In this document: positions 27,292 through 39,500 of the stretch, piece by piece
Numbering within the stretch: the stretch's first letter is position 1
How the letters are laid out: the number at the start of each line of letters is the position of its first letter
DNA from: Enterococcus sp. DIV1094
GTDB taxonomy: Bacteria > Bacillota > Bacilli > Lactobacillales > Enterococcaceae
Direction: 5' to 3'
Length of the DNA: 64,000 nt
NCBI RefSeq assembly: GCF_017316305.2
Contig: NZ_CP147250.1
Span: 2,665,001-2,729,000, forward strand
Made by a program: the position numbers and the translations under genes
The notes under the pieces: model-generated
What the model saw: the letters and a program-made list of their open reading frames with translations, nothing else
Told to the model about the DNA's origin: nothing
The model's database searches: none

Positions 27292-28962
27292 ATGAAAAGT
27301 GATTTAGAAATTTCACAAGAAACACAGCTAAAACCGATAATTGAGGTAGCAGGTAGCATTGGGATCGCTGAAGATGCACTAGAATTATACGGAAAATATA
27401 AGGCTAAAATCAATTTTTCGGCAATCAAGGACTTTTCGGAAAAAGAAGATGGCCATCTGATTTTAGTCACTTCAATCAATCCAACACCAGCTGGCGAAGG
27501 CAAGTCGACGGTGACAGTCGGGTTAGGGGATGCATTGAACCAGTTGGATAAAAAAGCAGTTATCGCTTTACGTGAACCATCTTTAGGACCTGTGATGGGT
27601 ATCAAAGGAGGTGCAGCTGGCGGTGGTTATGCGCAAGTCTTACCAATGGAAGATATTAATTTGCATTTTACTGGGGATATGCATGCGATCACATCTGCCA
27701 ATAATGCGTTATCTGCTTTATTAGATAATCATATTCATCAAGGGAATGAGCTTGGGATCGATCCTAGACGTGTCATTTGGAAGCGTGTAGTCGATTTAAA
27801 TGATCGTGCTTTAAGAAATGTGATCGTCGGCTTAGGCGGCCCTGTTCAAGGAGTACCAAGAGAAGACGGGTTTGATATTACCGTAGCCAGCGAGATCATG
27901 GCGATCCTATGTTTAGCTGCGGATCTAGATGATTTGAAAGCACGCTTGGCACGGATCGTGGTTGGCTATACCTATGATCGCCGTCCTGTGACAGCCGGTG
28001 ACTTGCATGCAGAAGGTTCATTGGCATTGTTATTAAAAGATGCAATCAAACCTAATCTCGTACAAACGATCTACGGTACGCCAGCACTGATCCATGGAGG
28101 ACCTTTTGCCAATATCGCTCATGGCTGTAATAGTGTACTCGCAACCAAAACAGCATTAAAACTTGGTGATTATGTAGTGACTGAAGCTGGTTTTGGGGCA
28201 GATCTAGGTGGCGAAAAATTCCTGGATATCAAAGTACCTAATTTGAACAGCGCACCAGATGCCATCGTGATCGTCGCAACGATCCGTGCTTTGAAGATGC
28301 ATGGAGGACTAGATAAAGGGGAATTACAAACAGAAAACTTGCTTGCGTTAGAAAAAGGCTTTGCTAACTTAAAAAGGCATATCCGTAACATGCAAAGCTA
28401 CAATATTCCAGTGATTGTCGCAGTCAACGAGTTCGTCACTGATACAGAAGCGGAATTAGCGTTATTGACCGATCTGTGTGAAAAAGAAGGAGTCGTAGCA
28501 AAACGTGCAAGTGTATGGGCGAATGGTGCAAAAGGCGGTGTCGAATTAGCACAAAGTGTTGTGGAACTGATTGAAACACAAGAGTCTAACTATGTACCGC
28601 TCTACCAAAAGAACGATTCGATCCAAACAAAAGCAAAAGCAGTCGTACAAAAAATCTACGGTGGCAAGGATGTTTCTTTTAGTAAGAAAGCAGAAAATCA
28701 AATGGCTGAGTTTGAAAAACATGGTTGGTCTGATTTACCGATCTGTATGGCGAAAACCCAGTATTCTTTTTCTGATGATCCGGCTTTACTCGGTGCTCCA
28801 GAAGATTTCACGATCACGATTCGTGAATTTGTACCTAAGCTAGGTGCGGGCTTTTTAGTGGCCTTGACTGGTGATGTGATGACAATGCCAGGCTTGCCAA
28901 AAAAACCAGCAGCATTGAATATGAACGTGACGAACGAAGGGGAAGTCATCGGTTTATTCTAG
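27292..28962 (+). CDS. fhs: Formate-tetrahydrofolate ligase
   Basis: A 556-aa enzyme that joins formate to tetrahydrofolate with ATP, giving 10-formyl-THF for purine and formyl-Met-tRNA synthesis. The P-loop-like motif is [14 protein letters not shown]. Other family blocks are [56 protein letters not shown] and the C-terminal [18 protein letters not shown]. Length and order are complete. The ATG at 27292 is 7 nt after AAAAGGAG. It is monocistronic, with a strong terminator after it; the giant genes begin 267 nt downstream, so fhs is the core-genome flank of that region. Confidence 0.97.
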   Translation: MKSDLEISQETQLKPIIEVAGSIGIAEDALELYGKYKAKINFSAIKDFSEKEDGHLILVTSINPTPAGEGKSTVTVGLGDALNQLDKKAVIALREPSLGPVMGIKGGAAGGGYAQVLPMEDINLHFTGDMHAITSANNALSALLDNHIHQGNELGIDPRRVIWKRVVDLNDRALRNVIVGLGGPVQGVPREDGFDITVASEIMAILCLAADLDDLKARLARIVVGYTYDRRPVTAGDLHAEGSLALLLKDAIKPNLVQTIYGTPALIHGGPFANIAHGCNSVLATKTALKLGDYVVTEAGFGADLGGEKFLDIKVPNLNSAPDAIVIVATIRALKMHGGLDKGELQTENLLALEKGFANLKRHIRNMQSYNIPVIVAVNEFVTDTEAELALLTDLCEKEGVVAKRASVWANGAKGGVELAQSVVELIETQESNYVPLYQKNDSIQTKAKAVVQKIYGGKDVSFSKKAENQMAEFEKHGWSDLPICMAKTQYSFSDDPALLGAPEDFTITIREFVPKLGAGFLVALTGDVMTMPGLPKKPAALNMNVTNEGEVIGLF

Positions 28963-29012
28963 TCAAGAAACATAAAAATTTGAAATAGTCATTACTAAAA
29001 TTATTTCTATCC

Positions 29013-29070
29013 GAAGACGTATCACCTAAAAAATAGATCCACTATTTTTTAGATGATACGTCTTTTTTTA
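29013..29070 (+). terminator. Rho-independent terminator after fhs
   Basis: GAAGACGTATCACCTAAAAAATAG pairs with CTATTTTTTAGATGATACGTCTT around a short loop and is followed by T5. It separates fhs from the giant genes. Confidence 0.9.
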
Positions 29071-29130
29071 TATTGTCGATATATACCAAAAAGATTAAAA
29101 GTTCAAGTTTTTATTATTTTAAAAAAACTA

Positions 29131-29162
29131 GTCACGAAGGCTAATGAAGTGACATGTATAAT
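29131..29162 (+). promoter_or_regulatory. Candidate promoter with an inverted repeat upstream of the first giant gene
   Basis: TATAAT at 29157-29162 is a perfect -10, 68 nt before the start codon, but no recognisable -35 precedes it. Instead the -35 area contains the dyad GTCAC (29131-29135) and GTGAC (29149-29153), spaced by 13 nt. The dyad could bind an activator or repressor; at 5 bp per arm it may also be chance. Confidence 0.4.
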
Positions 29163-29229
29163 GGTGGCATAAAATTTTGTTGATGTCTGTAGGGTGAAAT
29201 CGAAGGGATATAAAGAAGGAGAGAGAGCT

Positions 29230-32200
29230 ATGCCAATTGATAATCAAAGTAATCGACAACGGAATGGTCAATTCAACAATAAGCAGAATGAGAAAGAGAA
29301 TCAGCGGATTTTTCAAGAGGAGGTCAATGAGATTTCTCGTTGGGTGACTGGTCGTGGTCCTACCCCAGATATTCTTCACTCGCCATTGTTATTATCTTTA
29401 TATGTTTCTAGTATCTTAGGAAATGTAGTCGTCCAAGGAGAAGCGCCAAAAAAAAGGCAAGCCATGATTGGAGAAACGCCCGACCTGAAGCAAGCACCAC
29501 ATGATCACAGAGCTGTCTTTGAGGCAGAAACCACTGTTGAAGTAAAACAACAAGGCATGCGTCCGGAAATGCTCTATGCACTTGCTTCGAACTCGACTGT
29601 TGATACTACGTTGATCAGTCCGGCTTTGCCGGAAAATAGCACTGCAATTTTTCCACTTCAACTACCCGTTCATCCCCAAAATATGACGATTGATTTAGTT
29701 GATATTGTTCATGACTGGAGTTTGAATATCCATAAAAAAGCACACCAAATTGCGGAAGTTTATGACTGTACAACTAATAAAACTGTTTCCTCCCTCCCAA
29801 AATTGAGGTTTTGGGAATCACCTGACCATACCCAAGCTCATTTTAAAACCGTTTGTAAAGTTGCCATTGCTGAATCCCAAGAAATCAATCAACAACGAAT
29901 AGCTCACCCGAATAATATCCAACAATTTTCGTTCAAAAGAAATAGCGACGGAAGTTCCGAAAACCAATTCTCATTTGAAGATTCAGCGGTAAAGCTGAAA
30001 AATATTTTTCAACAAGCATATGAAAAAACAGTGAATCAGACGAGTCAACAGACGACAGGAAATACAACAAATACCCGTCCAGAGGAAGCCGACTTTTTTG
30101 GCGGATTAACGAACGCTTTTACTACGTTTTTCAGGCAATTTGACCAACCAATCTATACAGAAAAACAAGAAAGTTTAAATGGCGATTCAGTGATCAGCCG
30201 CTTTTTAGACAAGGTTGCCCGCAGTATGATCTATGAAAAAGAAGCAGATTATCCAGGAAAGTCTTCGATCAATACCAATATTCCACCTTCTTTTCAATCG
30301 ACTGAGTTTTCAAGTGAAGCCTCTATTTTAAATAAAGAAGAGGTAGGATTTGCGACCCAATTTTGGCAGTTGTTTAGTAAATTGGACGAGATAGTTACTG
30401 ACTTTATCAAGAAAAGGGACCCATTGACTATACGTGGAGCTGAGGCAAGGCCAATCAATGATCCTCGTTTCAATAATAGAGGGGGAGAAGGGAGTAAAGC
30501 AGTCACAGAAAATCAACCAGTGCCAAGCAACAAGAAGGCTTCTGATTCTTCCAAGCTAGCGGTAGCAAGAAAGATCGCGGAAGATATTGAACAAAATCGT
30601 GTCCCAGCTGAACGCTATCAAGAACCTTTACCAAATTTTTTTTACGATCTTTCTTTGTATAGAAATAAACATAAAACAGAAGACGTCATCAATAAATTGA
30701 AAGTATTTTTAGTAAAACAAAAAGTTCTTGATCGAACTGCTAGTGATATGGAAGTCATCACAGCACTAGAGAATTGGGCAGGAATCCGTCATAAAAATGA
30801 TATTTCGCAAGACTCGTCTAAAAACCAATTTGCTGTCTATCTCATTCGAAGGTACTATGGCTTAAAAAATGTCAGACTAGGGGATGCGTTAACTACGGCA
30901 CAACTACAAGCAACTTTCATGCAGTTAAAAGCCAATGTACACTTGGAAAATTATACCTATGAAGATAAGTCAAAACCCATTCAGTTCTCCGAGAAGGAAA
31001 CACCTGTTGGTTCTTATTATCGGACAGAAACAATGGTGTGTAATCAAATTTTTGCGGACTTCTTAAATGATGTTGCTGCCACTGTGCCAAAAAATCAAAC
31101 GATCACATCTATTATTTACAATCGCGATCTTTTTAATGATCGGGAGAAAACAGAAAAAGTAAATCAAGAGATGACCAAATTTGCGCAAACACAAGACAGT
31201 ACGTTAAAAGACCCAACTCCGAGTGAACTGGTGAGATGGATGAGAAAATGGCTATTTAAAACGCAAAAATATGAAGAGATCGTAAGTAGAGAAGCATTAG
31301 CCGCTAAGGAGTTGCTAACAGCATTTGGATCGAATATGACGATTTTGGGAACAAACGATGCACGAGCAGTCATACTTCAGTGGGAGAACAATAATGCACA
31401 AGTAGGATATAACTACAAAGATACTACCATCGATGCGATTTCACCAGATACTCTCAAAGATAAATCAGACCGGACAGAGGAACAAAAGGTCCTATCTTTT
31501 CTTAAAGAAAATCGGATCGTTCATTCGAATGAAACCACTAGTGTAGTTGAAGAAGGAACGAAACCAAGTATTCTTAGCGAACGAGAAGAAGTGATTGATA
31601 AACGTATTGTCGCTTTTTTGAAAACAAAAGGAATCGTTTGTGATCCAACAAAACCTCAAGCGTTTGTTGATAAAGTTTCTAATTGGACGATGCTTGAGGG
31701 AGCAAATCAAAAAGTAGTCGACCCGGTCAAATTAAAGCAAATTGCTCAAGCGATGCTTGGCGAGGAAAATAACGGACTTATTTCAAACGAGGAAGCAGAA
31801 CTAACCTTTACAGGATGGCTAGAGAAAAAAATAGAAAAACAAGATTTGGAAAAGCAAGATGTAACCAGTGTGCCTGATAAGCAACCAAAAATTGAAAATC
31901 TTAGTTTAAAAGATAAAGAAAATATTTTGATCAGTCAGCAAGTGTTTGAGAAAATGAAAGAACATTTACGTGAAAACAAAATAGTGATCGATCACACAAC
32001 AAAAGAAGAGATCATAAGTGGTTTGGCAAAATGGTTTGTGGAAAACAAAGAAAAGGGAGAAATCAGACCCGAAAAATTTCAAGCTGTAGCAACGATCATC
32101 TTGAAAGAGTCGAAATTATACGGCGGAGCAGAGGATGAGCTGATCTCGGATTATAATGCAAAAAAAACAGTGATGAAATGGGTGTTGGAGACTGTCTTGG

Positions 32201-35200
32201 GTAGTTCAATTGATGCGTATGCAGCGAAAAAAATTATTGACCATCCTAATCCTGCGAGTTTTACGATCGGTCAGCTTAGAAAATCATTCAGTCTGAATGA
32301 GTTGGTGAAGGACGGGCAACTCACTCTTCACAAATATAGTGATCCGAGCAAACAAAGAGAATTTGAGTCTAAAATAGGTTATTTATGGAATGTTTCTTTG
32401 GACCAAATACTGCCAAATTATTTTCTCCAATCCAGTGAAATGCCTGACGATCTGTTGATTTCCAATTATCGTTCGTTGCTACATCTGGCAGGTTCAAGAA
32501 TATTGGCAGCTTCAGGTATTCTCAAAAAATTCGAGCAAAAAGAGGTACGTACGTTGGGCCAACTTTTCTTTGAGTCAGTCAGTGAACGCGGGGTGAAAGA
32601 TATAGAAGAATATAATCATCTTTTACTACCGGCACTATTTACTACTGCTCAGTTGGATGCACCAGCCTTGAGAACAGCTATGGCGGAAGGAAACTATAAG
32701 GAAGTCGCGATCAGTATGTTCATTGGTTATTTCCAGAGAGGTTATTTTGCGATCATGGAACATCAAGAAGAAGTCAATCGATTCTATGGAGGCTACCAGA
32801 CAGCAGTGATCAACTTTCGCCGAAAACAGGCGTTAGTGAAAGAGGTGCTAAAGGAATGTGAAAGACTCGGGATAAGAATTCCTCCATTGGCAGGAGAAAT
32901 ATATTTAGCTGGAGGGAATCCCTGTCCAGGACCGTGGATTCCTCGTAGCATTGAACCGTGGTACAGAGAGTTAACAAGTGATGTGGCGGAGTCTTATCAT
33001 TTATTTAATCGAAAATTGATCAGTTTATCCGTTCATTCGATTGGTCAAGCAGAGTTAGATTTTATGTTTTCTCCTGAGACTCGAATCTATGAAGGAAAGG
33101 CTGAGTTTAGAGATGAAGCGGCTCTTGCCTCAAAACCGATCGGATCACTTCCGTCCCTTCTGATAGCCAAGAGAAAAGAAACAAGGGATGATTTGATCTT
33201 AACCCAAAAACAAACAGATATCTTTGTCGCCATTCGTGGCAATGAAGAACGGGTGTATGCGTTGAAGAGGTTAGATAAAGACGGTGGTTACACTGTTTAT
33301 CGTGTGGATAGAGATCCCCTTCTATTTTTAAAGAACGATTTAATCGATCTAAAATCACTTTGGTGGAAGAAGTATAGAAAAGAAGGGGAGAAGGTTCGAA
33401 TCGGTGATTATTCCTATTCTTTTATGCTACAAATCAATCAAGATAATCAATTATCCCATGGTGATCAGAGGGAAGACTTATGCAATCTTATTAGCATGAA
33501 ACATAAAGATGCATTATATACCCAATTATATGAATCAGGTAATGACCAGACGATGGCAAGTAAAACCTGGAATGTTGTTAGCCATATCATCCCATTTTAT
33601 GATTGTGTCGTTGGGATCATCAACAAAGATACGGAAAGTGCGGCTTTTAATTGTAGTATTGATGCTATTTTAGCTTTCCCAGTATTAGGTCAAATCAGTT
33701 CCATGAGTGCCCGATTTGCTTTAGGATTAGCAAGAGTTCTCGCAAGAGGTGGATTAACAGGGTTAGTAAAAAATAGTGCGAAAATAATGCCCAAACTTTC
33801 TGAAGTTAGAAGTCTTTTAATGAGTGGCGTACGTTACATTGACCCAGGGATCGATTTAGCCATAGGTGGTGGACGCATAGTCATCCATAATTTAGTGAAA
33901 CTAAAAAATTTGCCTGCTATCACAAAAAACATCCAGTTCAAGCAAGTGTTAGAAAAATTAGAAATACATGTCAGGGCGGAACCAGTGCCCCAACTATCGA
34001 AATCAACGATCGAAGCACGTTTACCAGAAAATGGTCCGCAAGTTCTGGTGAAAAAAATAAAGAATGATTTATATGTCAAAGTATCAGATTATAAAAAAGG
34101 CGATGTTTATGGAAGATACTTTACTTTGAGAGGCGACCAATTGAGGGAGTTTGAAGGTTCTGTTTCGTTTACAGAGAGAGAAAAGGAACTTATTGATTCT
34201 GTAAAGATCGAACTCCAGCCAGACGAAACGATTTTTAAGAAAATGAATTACTACCCTAAAGGCTATGGCGAAGGCGCAGTCATGGATATACTGAAAAACG
34301 GTATGAGACAACAAAAGACGGCAATTGAAATGAACGGAAAACTTGTTCCTGTTAGAACCCAAGTGATAGAAAAACATGGTGCGCGGTATGATGTATTAGC
34401 TGGCAATCATGTATTACCGGTAAACTATAATGGAATCGAATGGTATTTTGAAGGAGAGATATCTCCAAGACTTCATGAAGCTGTGGGACGTAACCTTGCG
34501 AAATGGCAGTCACACTATGAGGCATTGACTGACCCGGCGACTCTTTCGGCCCCAGATGCAAAAGGTTTGATGTGGAGTAAGGAAGGGCGATCATACATTA
34601 AATTTCAAAATCGTTATATTCCTTTAGTTTTAGTAGATAAAGAGACTAACCAATATCAATTAGTGAAAAAAGATATATTTTTGGAAAAGACAATCTTGCG
34701 ATTTGATCCGGAAATCAATCAATTTCGTTTTGAAACTGATTTGGAGAAAAAGATTGTTGAACGTCCCGAGGGCATGTTGATGGCTGGTGGTTTCGATGAA
34801 GGAGCGAGTACATCAAGAGGATCAAGAGGAGGAACAGGTTCTGCCCAAACTGCGCTAGTTTACCAGACCATAAATAATCCCTTATACCCACCATATCTCT
34901 GGTTACCAAGATCACCTAATCGATGGCAGGAATGGAAAGCGAGAATGAATGCCATCGAAATCACTGACCTTAGCATCAACTATCGAGCAGAATCGAATCA
35001 AGTTATACTTCCTCGATTGACTAAGTTTATTCCGATAGAACGGAAAAAAATCATGACAAATGAAGCTGAGACCTTAAAAAGTATCACGCAAGGTATCCAG
35101 CATTGTTTACCGGATGATCTGAAAAATAAAGTGCGTGTTTATGCTGGTTTAGATGCTAATAAGATGCCTGAACATCTCAAACAGTTTCAAAAGACACTTG

Positions 35201-36471
35201 CAAAAGAGTATACTGTGTCTTTGGAAATTTTAGATAATGTCATCAAAGAATGTAAGAAAATGCTGAAGTTAAAGCAAATAAGTAGTACAGAGCGAGGGAC
35301 TTACTTATCGAATATGTTTGTATTATATGGGAAGCCAGAGGAACAGGCAGTATTGAGAGAAGTAGTCAAAAGGCTTTTGACGATTGCAGAAAGAAACAAA
35401 TTGTTTCTTCAACAATCAGCAGATTGGGGATTTAAGAATATTTTGATTGCTTCCACGGACTTTCAAAAAGATCCGGTTACACAGGTATTCTATTCAGCAA
35501 ATAAGCAACGTTCTTCAACGTATGGATTTGTCATTAGACAAGATGCTGAAAATCGAATCATCATCATGGCTGATTCTTTCAATAAGAATCCTAATGTTTG
35601 GCCAGAAGCTGAATTAGCCCCACCTGTATCAGAAACTTTGTTGCATGAGGCATCTCATCTTTCTTCAATGGCTAATGATATTATTTCTTATGGAATGGCT
35701 GCTCGTGGATTTAGAAAAAGAGGGAAGGATGCACAAATAGACTTCTTTTCTCGTTATTTTAAGGATTTCGGATCGGATGGTTTTTATAAGTTCGGTTATG
35801 CGGTGGCCGATGATCTAAAAATAGAAGGCTTATCGATGATGACGGTTTTTGAAAATTTAGGCAAGGATCCGATGTTGTTTGCGAATTATTTGATGACTGA
35901 CGCGGAATACGTTGCTACACTTCTAAGAGATATTGCCTATGGCTATAGTTTTGAACAAGCAATCTTACGCCAAAAACGTTCGACCGATGAACCAATTGAG
36001 AAACTTGGAGATGGCAATTTCCTCATAAGCATGTCATTGGTAGCAAGCGGCGATTTTGCAACGATAGGAAGACATATTGAGTTGGAAGTGACGAAAGAAA
36101 CTACTTTAGGAAGCACGCTTGAGTCTATAGCTACGACAACCGCATTTTCCGTTCCTGTAGATATGCAATCAGGAAGTAATACAGAAATGCGCTTGGATCA
36201 ACCGCAAGAGATGAAGCCTCCACAACACCCAAGAATGAAACGAAGTGACTTGAACTTACAAGAAGGGGAAGTCAGTCTAGGACCTGCTAAAAATAGTCGA
36301 TTGGAACAAGCAAATCCATCAACTGGAGTTTCTAAGCCAACAAGTCCTAATCCGTCACTTTTGCAAAGTTTCACTACGCTTGTCAATAAAGGTATTGGTA
36401 GAAGCAAGGCACAAAATGTGTCTCAGACAAAGCGACAGAAACAAAAGAAATTAGTTGGGTTGAATATTTAA
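29230..36471 (+). CDS. Giant toxin-like protein 1 with C-terminal HExxH metalloprotease-type motif
   Basis: A 2413-aa protein (about 275 kDa) of a family I cannot name. Order of parts: polar, Asn/Gln-rich N-terminus; a short hydrophobic segment (residues about 50-65, LLLSLYVSSILG) without a classical signal peptide; a conserved TQAHFKTVC block (about 200); four degenerate helical repeats of about 85 aa (about 485-990); a YLAGGNPCPGPW block (about 1225); a hydrophobic segment starting IIPFYDCVVG (about 1450-1510), similar in style to putative translocation segments of large toxins; beta-rich modules (LYVKVSDY...GRYFTLRGDQL; MWSKEGRSYIKFQNRYIPL); and a C-terminal domain with HEASH at 2139-2143 and DAE at 2224-2226. 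The ATG at 29230 follows GAAGGAGAG by 7 nt. It is followed after 101 nt by a paralogue. A secreted or injected toxin is my inference; no immunity gene or secretion gene is adjacent. Confidence 0.8.
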   Translation: MPIDNQSNRQRNGQFNNKQNEKENQRIFQEEVNEISRWVTGRGPTPDILHSPLLLSLYVSSILGNVVVQGEAPKKRQAMIGETPDLKQAPHDHRAVFEAETTVEVKQQGMRPEMLYALASNSTVDTTLISPALPENSTAIFPLQLPVHPQNMTIDLVDIVHDWSLNIHKKAHQIAEVYDCTTNKTVSSLPKLRFWESPDHTQAHFKTVCKVAIAESQEINQQRIAHPNNIQQFSFKRNSDGSSENQFSFEDSAVKLKNIFQQAYEKTVNQTSQQTTGNTTNTRPEEADFFGGLTNAFTTFFRQFDQPIYTEKQESLNGDSVISRFLDKVARSMIYEKEADYPGKSSINTNIPPSFQSTEFSSEASILNKEEVGFATQFWQLFSKLDEIVTDFIKKRDPLTIRGAEARPINDPRFNNRGGEGSKAVTENQPVPSNKKASDSSKLAVARKIAEDIEQNRVPAERYQEPLPNFFYDLSLYRNKHKTEDVINKLKVFLVKQKVLDRTASDMEVITALENWAGIRHKNDISQDSSKNQFAVYLIRRYYGLKNVRLGDALTTAQLQATFMQLKANVHLENYTYEDKSKPIQFSEKETPVGSYYRTETMVCNQIFADFLNDVAATVPKNQTITSIIYNRDLFNDREKTEKVNQEMTKFAQTQDSTLKDPTPSELVRWMRKWLFKTQKYEEIVSREALAAKELLTAFGSNMTILGTNDARAVILQWENNNAQVGYNYKDTTIDAISPDTLKDKSDRTEEQKVLSFLKENRIVHSNETTSVVEEGTKPSILSEREEVIDKRIVAFLKTKGIVCDPTKPQAFVDKVSNWTMLEGANQKVVDPVKLKQIAQAMLGEENNGLISNEEAELTFTGWLEKKIEKQDLEKQDVTSVPDKQPKIENLSLKDKENILISQQVFEKMKEHLRENKIVIDHTTKEEIISGLAKWFVENKEKGEIRPEKFQAVATIILKESKLYGGAEDELISDYNAKKTVMKWVLETVLGSSIDAYAAKKIIDHPNPASFTIGQLRKSFSLNELVKDGQLTLHKYSDPSKQREFESKIGYLWNVSLDQILPNYFLQSSEMPDDLLISNYRSLLHLAGSRILAASGILKKFEQKEVRTLGQLFFESVSERGVKDIEEYNHLLLPALFTTAQLDAPALRTAMAEGNYKEVAISMFIGYFQRGYFAIMEHQEEVNRFYGGYQTAVINFRRKQALVKEVLKECERLGIRIPPLAGEIYLAGGNPCPGPWIPRSIEPWYRELTSDVAESYHLFNRKLISLSVHSIGQAELDFMFSPETRIYEGKAEFRDEAALASKPIGSLPSLLIAKRKETRDDLILTQKQTDIFVAIRGNEERVYALKRLDKDGGYTVYRVDRDPLLFLKNDLIDLKSLWWKKYRKEGEKVRIGDYSYSFMLQINQDNQLSHGDQREDLCNLISMKHKDALYTQLYESGNDQTMASKTWNVVSHIIPFYDCVVGIINKDTESAAFNCSIDAILAFPVLGQISSMSARFALGLARVLARGGLTGLVKNSAKIMPKLSEVRSLLMSGVRYIDPGIDLAIGGGRIVIHNLVKLKNLPAITKNIQFKQVLEKLEIHVRAEPVPQLSKSTIEARLPENGPQVLVKKIKNDLYVKVSDYKKGDVYGRYFTLRGDQLREFEGSVSFTEREKELIDSVKIELQPDETIFKKMNYYPKGYGEGAVMDILKNGMRQQKTAIEMNGKLVPVRTQVIEKHGARYDVLAGNHVLPVNYNGIEWYFEGEISPRLHEAVGRNLAKWQSHYEALTDPATLSAPDAKGLMWSKEGRSYIKFQNRYIPLVLVDKETNQYQLVKKDIFLEKTILRFDPEINQFRFETDLEKKIVERPEGMLMAGGFDEGASTSRGSRGGTGSAQTALVYQTINNPLYPPYLWLPRSPNRWQEWKARMNAIEITDLSINYRAESNQVILPRLTKFIPIERKKIMTNEAETLKSITQGIQHCLPDDLKNKVRVYAGLDANKMPEHLKQFQKTLAKEYTVSLEILDNVIKECKKMLKLKQISSTERGTYLSNMFVLYGKPEEQAVLREVVKRLLTIAERNKLFLQQSADWGFKNILIASTDFQKDPVTQVFYSANKQRSSTYGFVIRQDAENRIIIMADSFNKNPNVWPEAELAPPVSETLLHEASHLSSMANDIISYGMAARGFRKRGKDAQIDFFSRYFKDFGSDGFYKFGYAVADDLKIEGLSMMTVFENLGKDPMLFANYLMTDAEYVATLLRDIAYGYSFEQAILRQKRSTDEPIEKLGDGNFLISMSLVASGDFATIGRHIELEVTKETTLGSTLESIATTTAFSVPVDMQSGSNTEMRLDQPQEMKPPQHPRMKRSDLNLQEGEVSLGPAKNSRLEQANPSTGVSKPTSPNPSLLQSFTTLVNKGIGRSKAQNVSQTKRQKQKKLVGLNI
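30685..32200 (+). repeat. Four tandem ~85-aa helical repeats coded in giant gene 1
   Basis: Units begin near 30685, 31155, 31591 and 31931. Each has a helix of the type xxFLxxxxIxxD, a central helix ending in W (LENWAG, MRKWLF, VSNWTM, LAKWFV), an Ala/Ile-rich helix, and a closing helix after LxSxxxAxxTxxxW or an equivalent. Similarity is at pattern level, so they are protein repeats and not DNA repeats. Confidence 0.6.
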
Positions 36472-36572
36472 AATTGAATACTAGCTAGCTGAATTAAAAA
36501 AGTGCTAAATCAAGCACACATCTGATCAATCTTTTAGTGGACCTGTACAAATTTTAATAAAGGAGTTTGAAG

Positions 36573-39500
36573 ATGCCTATAGAAGAACATCGAAAAAAAA
36601 CCGGTCTATTCAACAGCAAATCCCGAAAGCACCTCACTCAAAAAGAGCAACAAAGGAGACTACATCTGCTTGCTCAAATACTTGGGCATTACCCTGTTGG
36701 ACGAGGCATATGGACGCCAGCAGGAATGCTGTACCTGTTAAGTATTGGGCAAAATTTCCGAATAGTTGATGCGAATCTGCCGAATCGTCAACGTGCGGTA
36801 CAAGAAACGAAAGCTGCTTTTGAAGTGGATACTTTTGTGGAAGCACGACAGCAAGGCGAAGAAATCAGCGTGCAATCTTTAGCGTCAAGCTCAACTGCTA
36901 ATCCACGCCGGTTTGTACAACCTCTACCGCAGAATACTCCTAGGAACATGACTCAAACGATTCAGGCACCACTGCCTTCAAATCCACTCATTTACTTGGT
37001 TGAAAAGGCACACCAATGGAGCATAGGAATACATAAAATGGCGTACAGTATTTCACATTTAGAGAATTGTACGACCACAAGTGAGGTGTTTCATCAAAAC
37101 TCACTAGGACTTTTTAACGGTGCGAATCAGACACAAGCCCACTTTAAAACCGTTTGTCAGATTGCTGTAGCAAAAGCACAAAAAAAGAATGAACAGCCGA
37201 TAAAGGTACCTGCAGGTTTTCAAAAATTCCATTTTACGCATCGTCAAAACAAAAATAGCACACACCTTTTCACCGCTGAAGAAGCAGCGGTAAAGATGAG
37301 AAAGATGTTTCAAGCAACAATGGGTGATTTTGATCAGCCCGTAAATCTCACGACGATAAATCAAGCAAGAAAACAAGTGGATCAGCAAGACACTCCTATT
37401 ATTGAAGCTTTTTGGAATGAAATGACTGAGCTTTTTACATCATTTTTTAGCCAACCAGAAAATACTACCTTTACAGAACAACAAGCGGATAAAAATGGCT
37501 ATTCAGTAATGGATCATTTTTTTGAATGGATGGGTCAAACGTTTTCGGTCAATCTTGACACGTATGACTCAACGGACAAGCAAACCAATGAGCACTTCAA
37601 CAACCCGAGAGTGACAACTCCTTTCGATCCATTAACAACAGAGTCGGCGGCAGACAAACCAGACATCACTGAAATTGAACCAGGAGCGCTGGCTAAACTA
37701 TTGGAATTAGGCAACAGATTGTCAAAAAAATTCGATGATTTCATTAAAAAATATGATCCATTAGTTGGAAGGGGTGCAGAGGCGGCGCCGGTGAATAGCC
37801 AACCAGATCGTTCGGCCGCCGCTGAACATCTTCAGAGTTCACCAGTTATTTTCGCTAAGGATTCAGAATATGAACAAGTTATTCAGATCATTGATGCCAT
37901 TTCTCAAAATAAAAGACCTGCGGGAAATTTGTCTGTATTACCTAATTTTCGTTATGACGAGTTGCTTTATGATAGAAAAAATCAGACTGCTTCTGCCAAT
38001 GTGATGCTTAAAACCTTTTTCGTTGACCAAAATTTACTTCAGTCGTCAGCAAATGACCTCGAACTGATTGAAGTGGTCCAAAGATGGGCGGGTAGAAATT
38101 GGGGGAATGAAGATAATACACAATCTCAAAGAGCACAATACCTCGCTTATCTCATATTGGAAAGTTATGGGGTAGAAGATGTTCGGATAGGGGAGTTTTT
38201 GTCGAACAGCCAATTGCAAGCAATCTATAAGCAATGGAAAACAAATACGCTACTAATGGGGTATCCATACAAAGAGGTGAACGAGCAATCTCACATATAT
38301 CATCTGTCTCCAGCAGAAACTCCCTCAGTTACTCGTTTTTTGCAACAAATGAAGGTAAATAAGCAAATCTATAAAGATTTTATCCATGAGCGCCCGGCGA
38401 GTATTTCCAAGAATACAAAGATTCCACCGATCTATCACCAGAAACAACTTTTTAACATGCGAGCAAAAACTGTAGAAGTGAATAATGTCGCCCAAGATTT
38501 TTTAAGCAAGCAACGAATCTATTTGGATCAACCGACACCAGCTCAGCTAGTCATCGAGATGCGTAAATGGATCTTAAATGGAAAACGATATGAAGAAATC
38601 GTTCGAAGACAGATAACCGCAGCAACGATGTTACGGCAAGCACATGGAGCGACAGAGAAACCCTTGACAGTGAGTGAGGCACGAGCGATTTTGTTGCAAT
38701 GGGAAGAAAATAATGCACAGCTCGGGTATGTATACCAGAAAACAAAGAAAAAAAATTGGGGCATCGATATCAATAAAATCAAAAAAGAGCAAGAGAAGGA
38801 ACGAGAAAAACAAGTAAAACAAAAAATTGAATTGTTCCTACGTGAAAATGGCTTGTCTTCTTCGATAAAGACACCTTTCCAACCAGAAAAAACGCCAGAA
38901 CAACAGACAACAATTGAAAATCAAGAAATCATACAGCAAAGAGTGGCAAATTTTTTAACTGACAAGGGGATTGCGTGTAATACGACAAATCCGAATCTTT
39001 TTGCTGAGGCTGTTTCCAACTGGGTGTTACTTGAAGGAGCGACCCAAAAAATCATCGATATGGTCAAAGTAAAACAAATTGCCCAAGTGATCCTTGATGA
39101 AAAACTCGATGGCGTCATTTCAAATGAACATGCTGAAATCACTTTTGTCAAATGGTTGTGGGATCTGATTGAAACCGACGAATCCTTATTGACTGTCGTG
39201 CCACGTCCTGTGAGCGACGAACAGATCATCACAAGCATGCCAACTTCTCCGGCGCCTATGATGAACGTAATGAACCAAACAGAAACCACAATAGGAGAAG
39301 AAGCTAAAAATACAACAAACAACGAGCAGTGGCGTAGTGCGAAAGTAATGAAACAAGTCGAAGCTTTTTTTCGAGAGAAAGGCTTGCTCGTTGGCGAGGT
39401 GACGAAAGAAGATGTTTTAAGTGCGATGGGAAAATGGTTCATCGAGTCGGGTGAACGAACGAGTGTGATGCCTGAAAAGATCCAAGCAGTCGCTTCTGTG

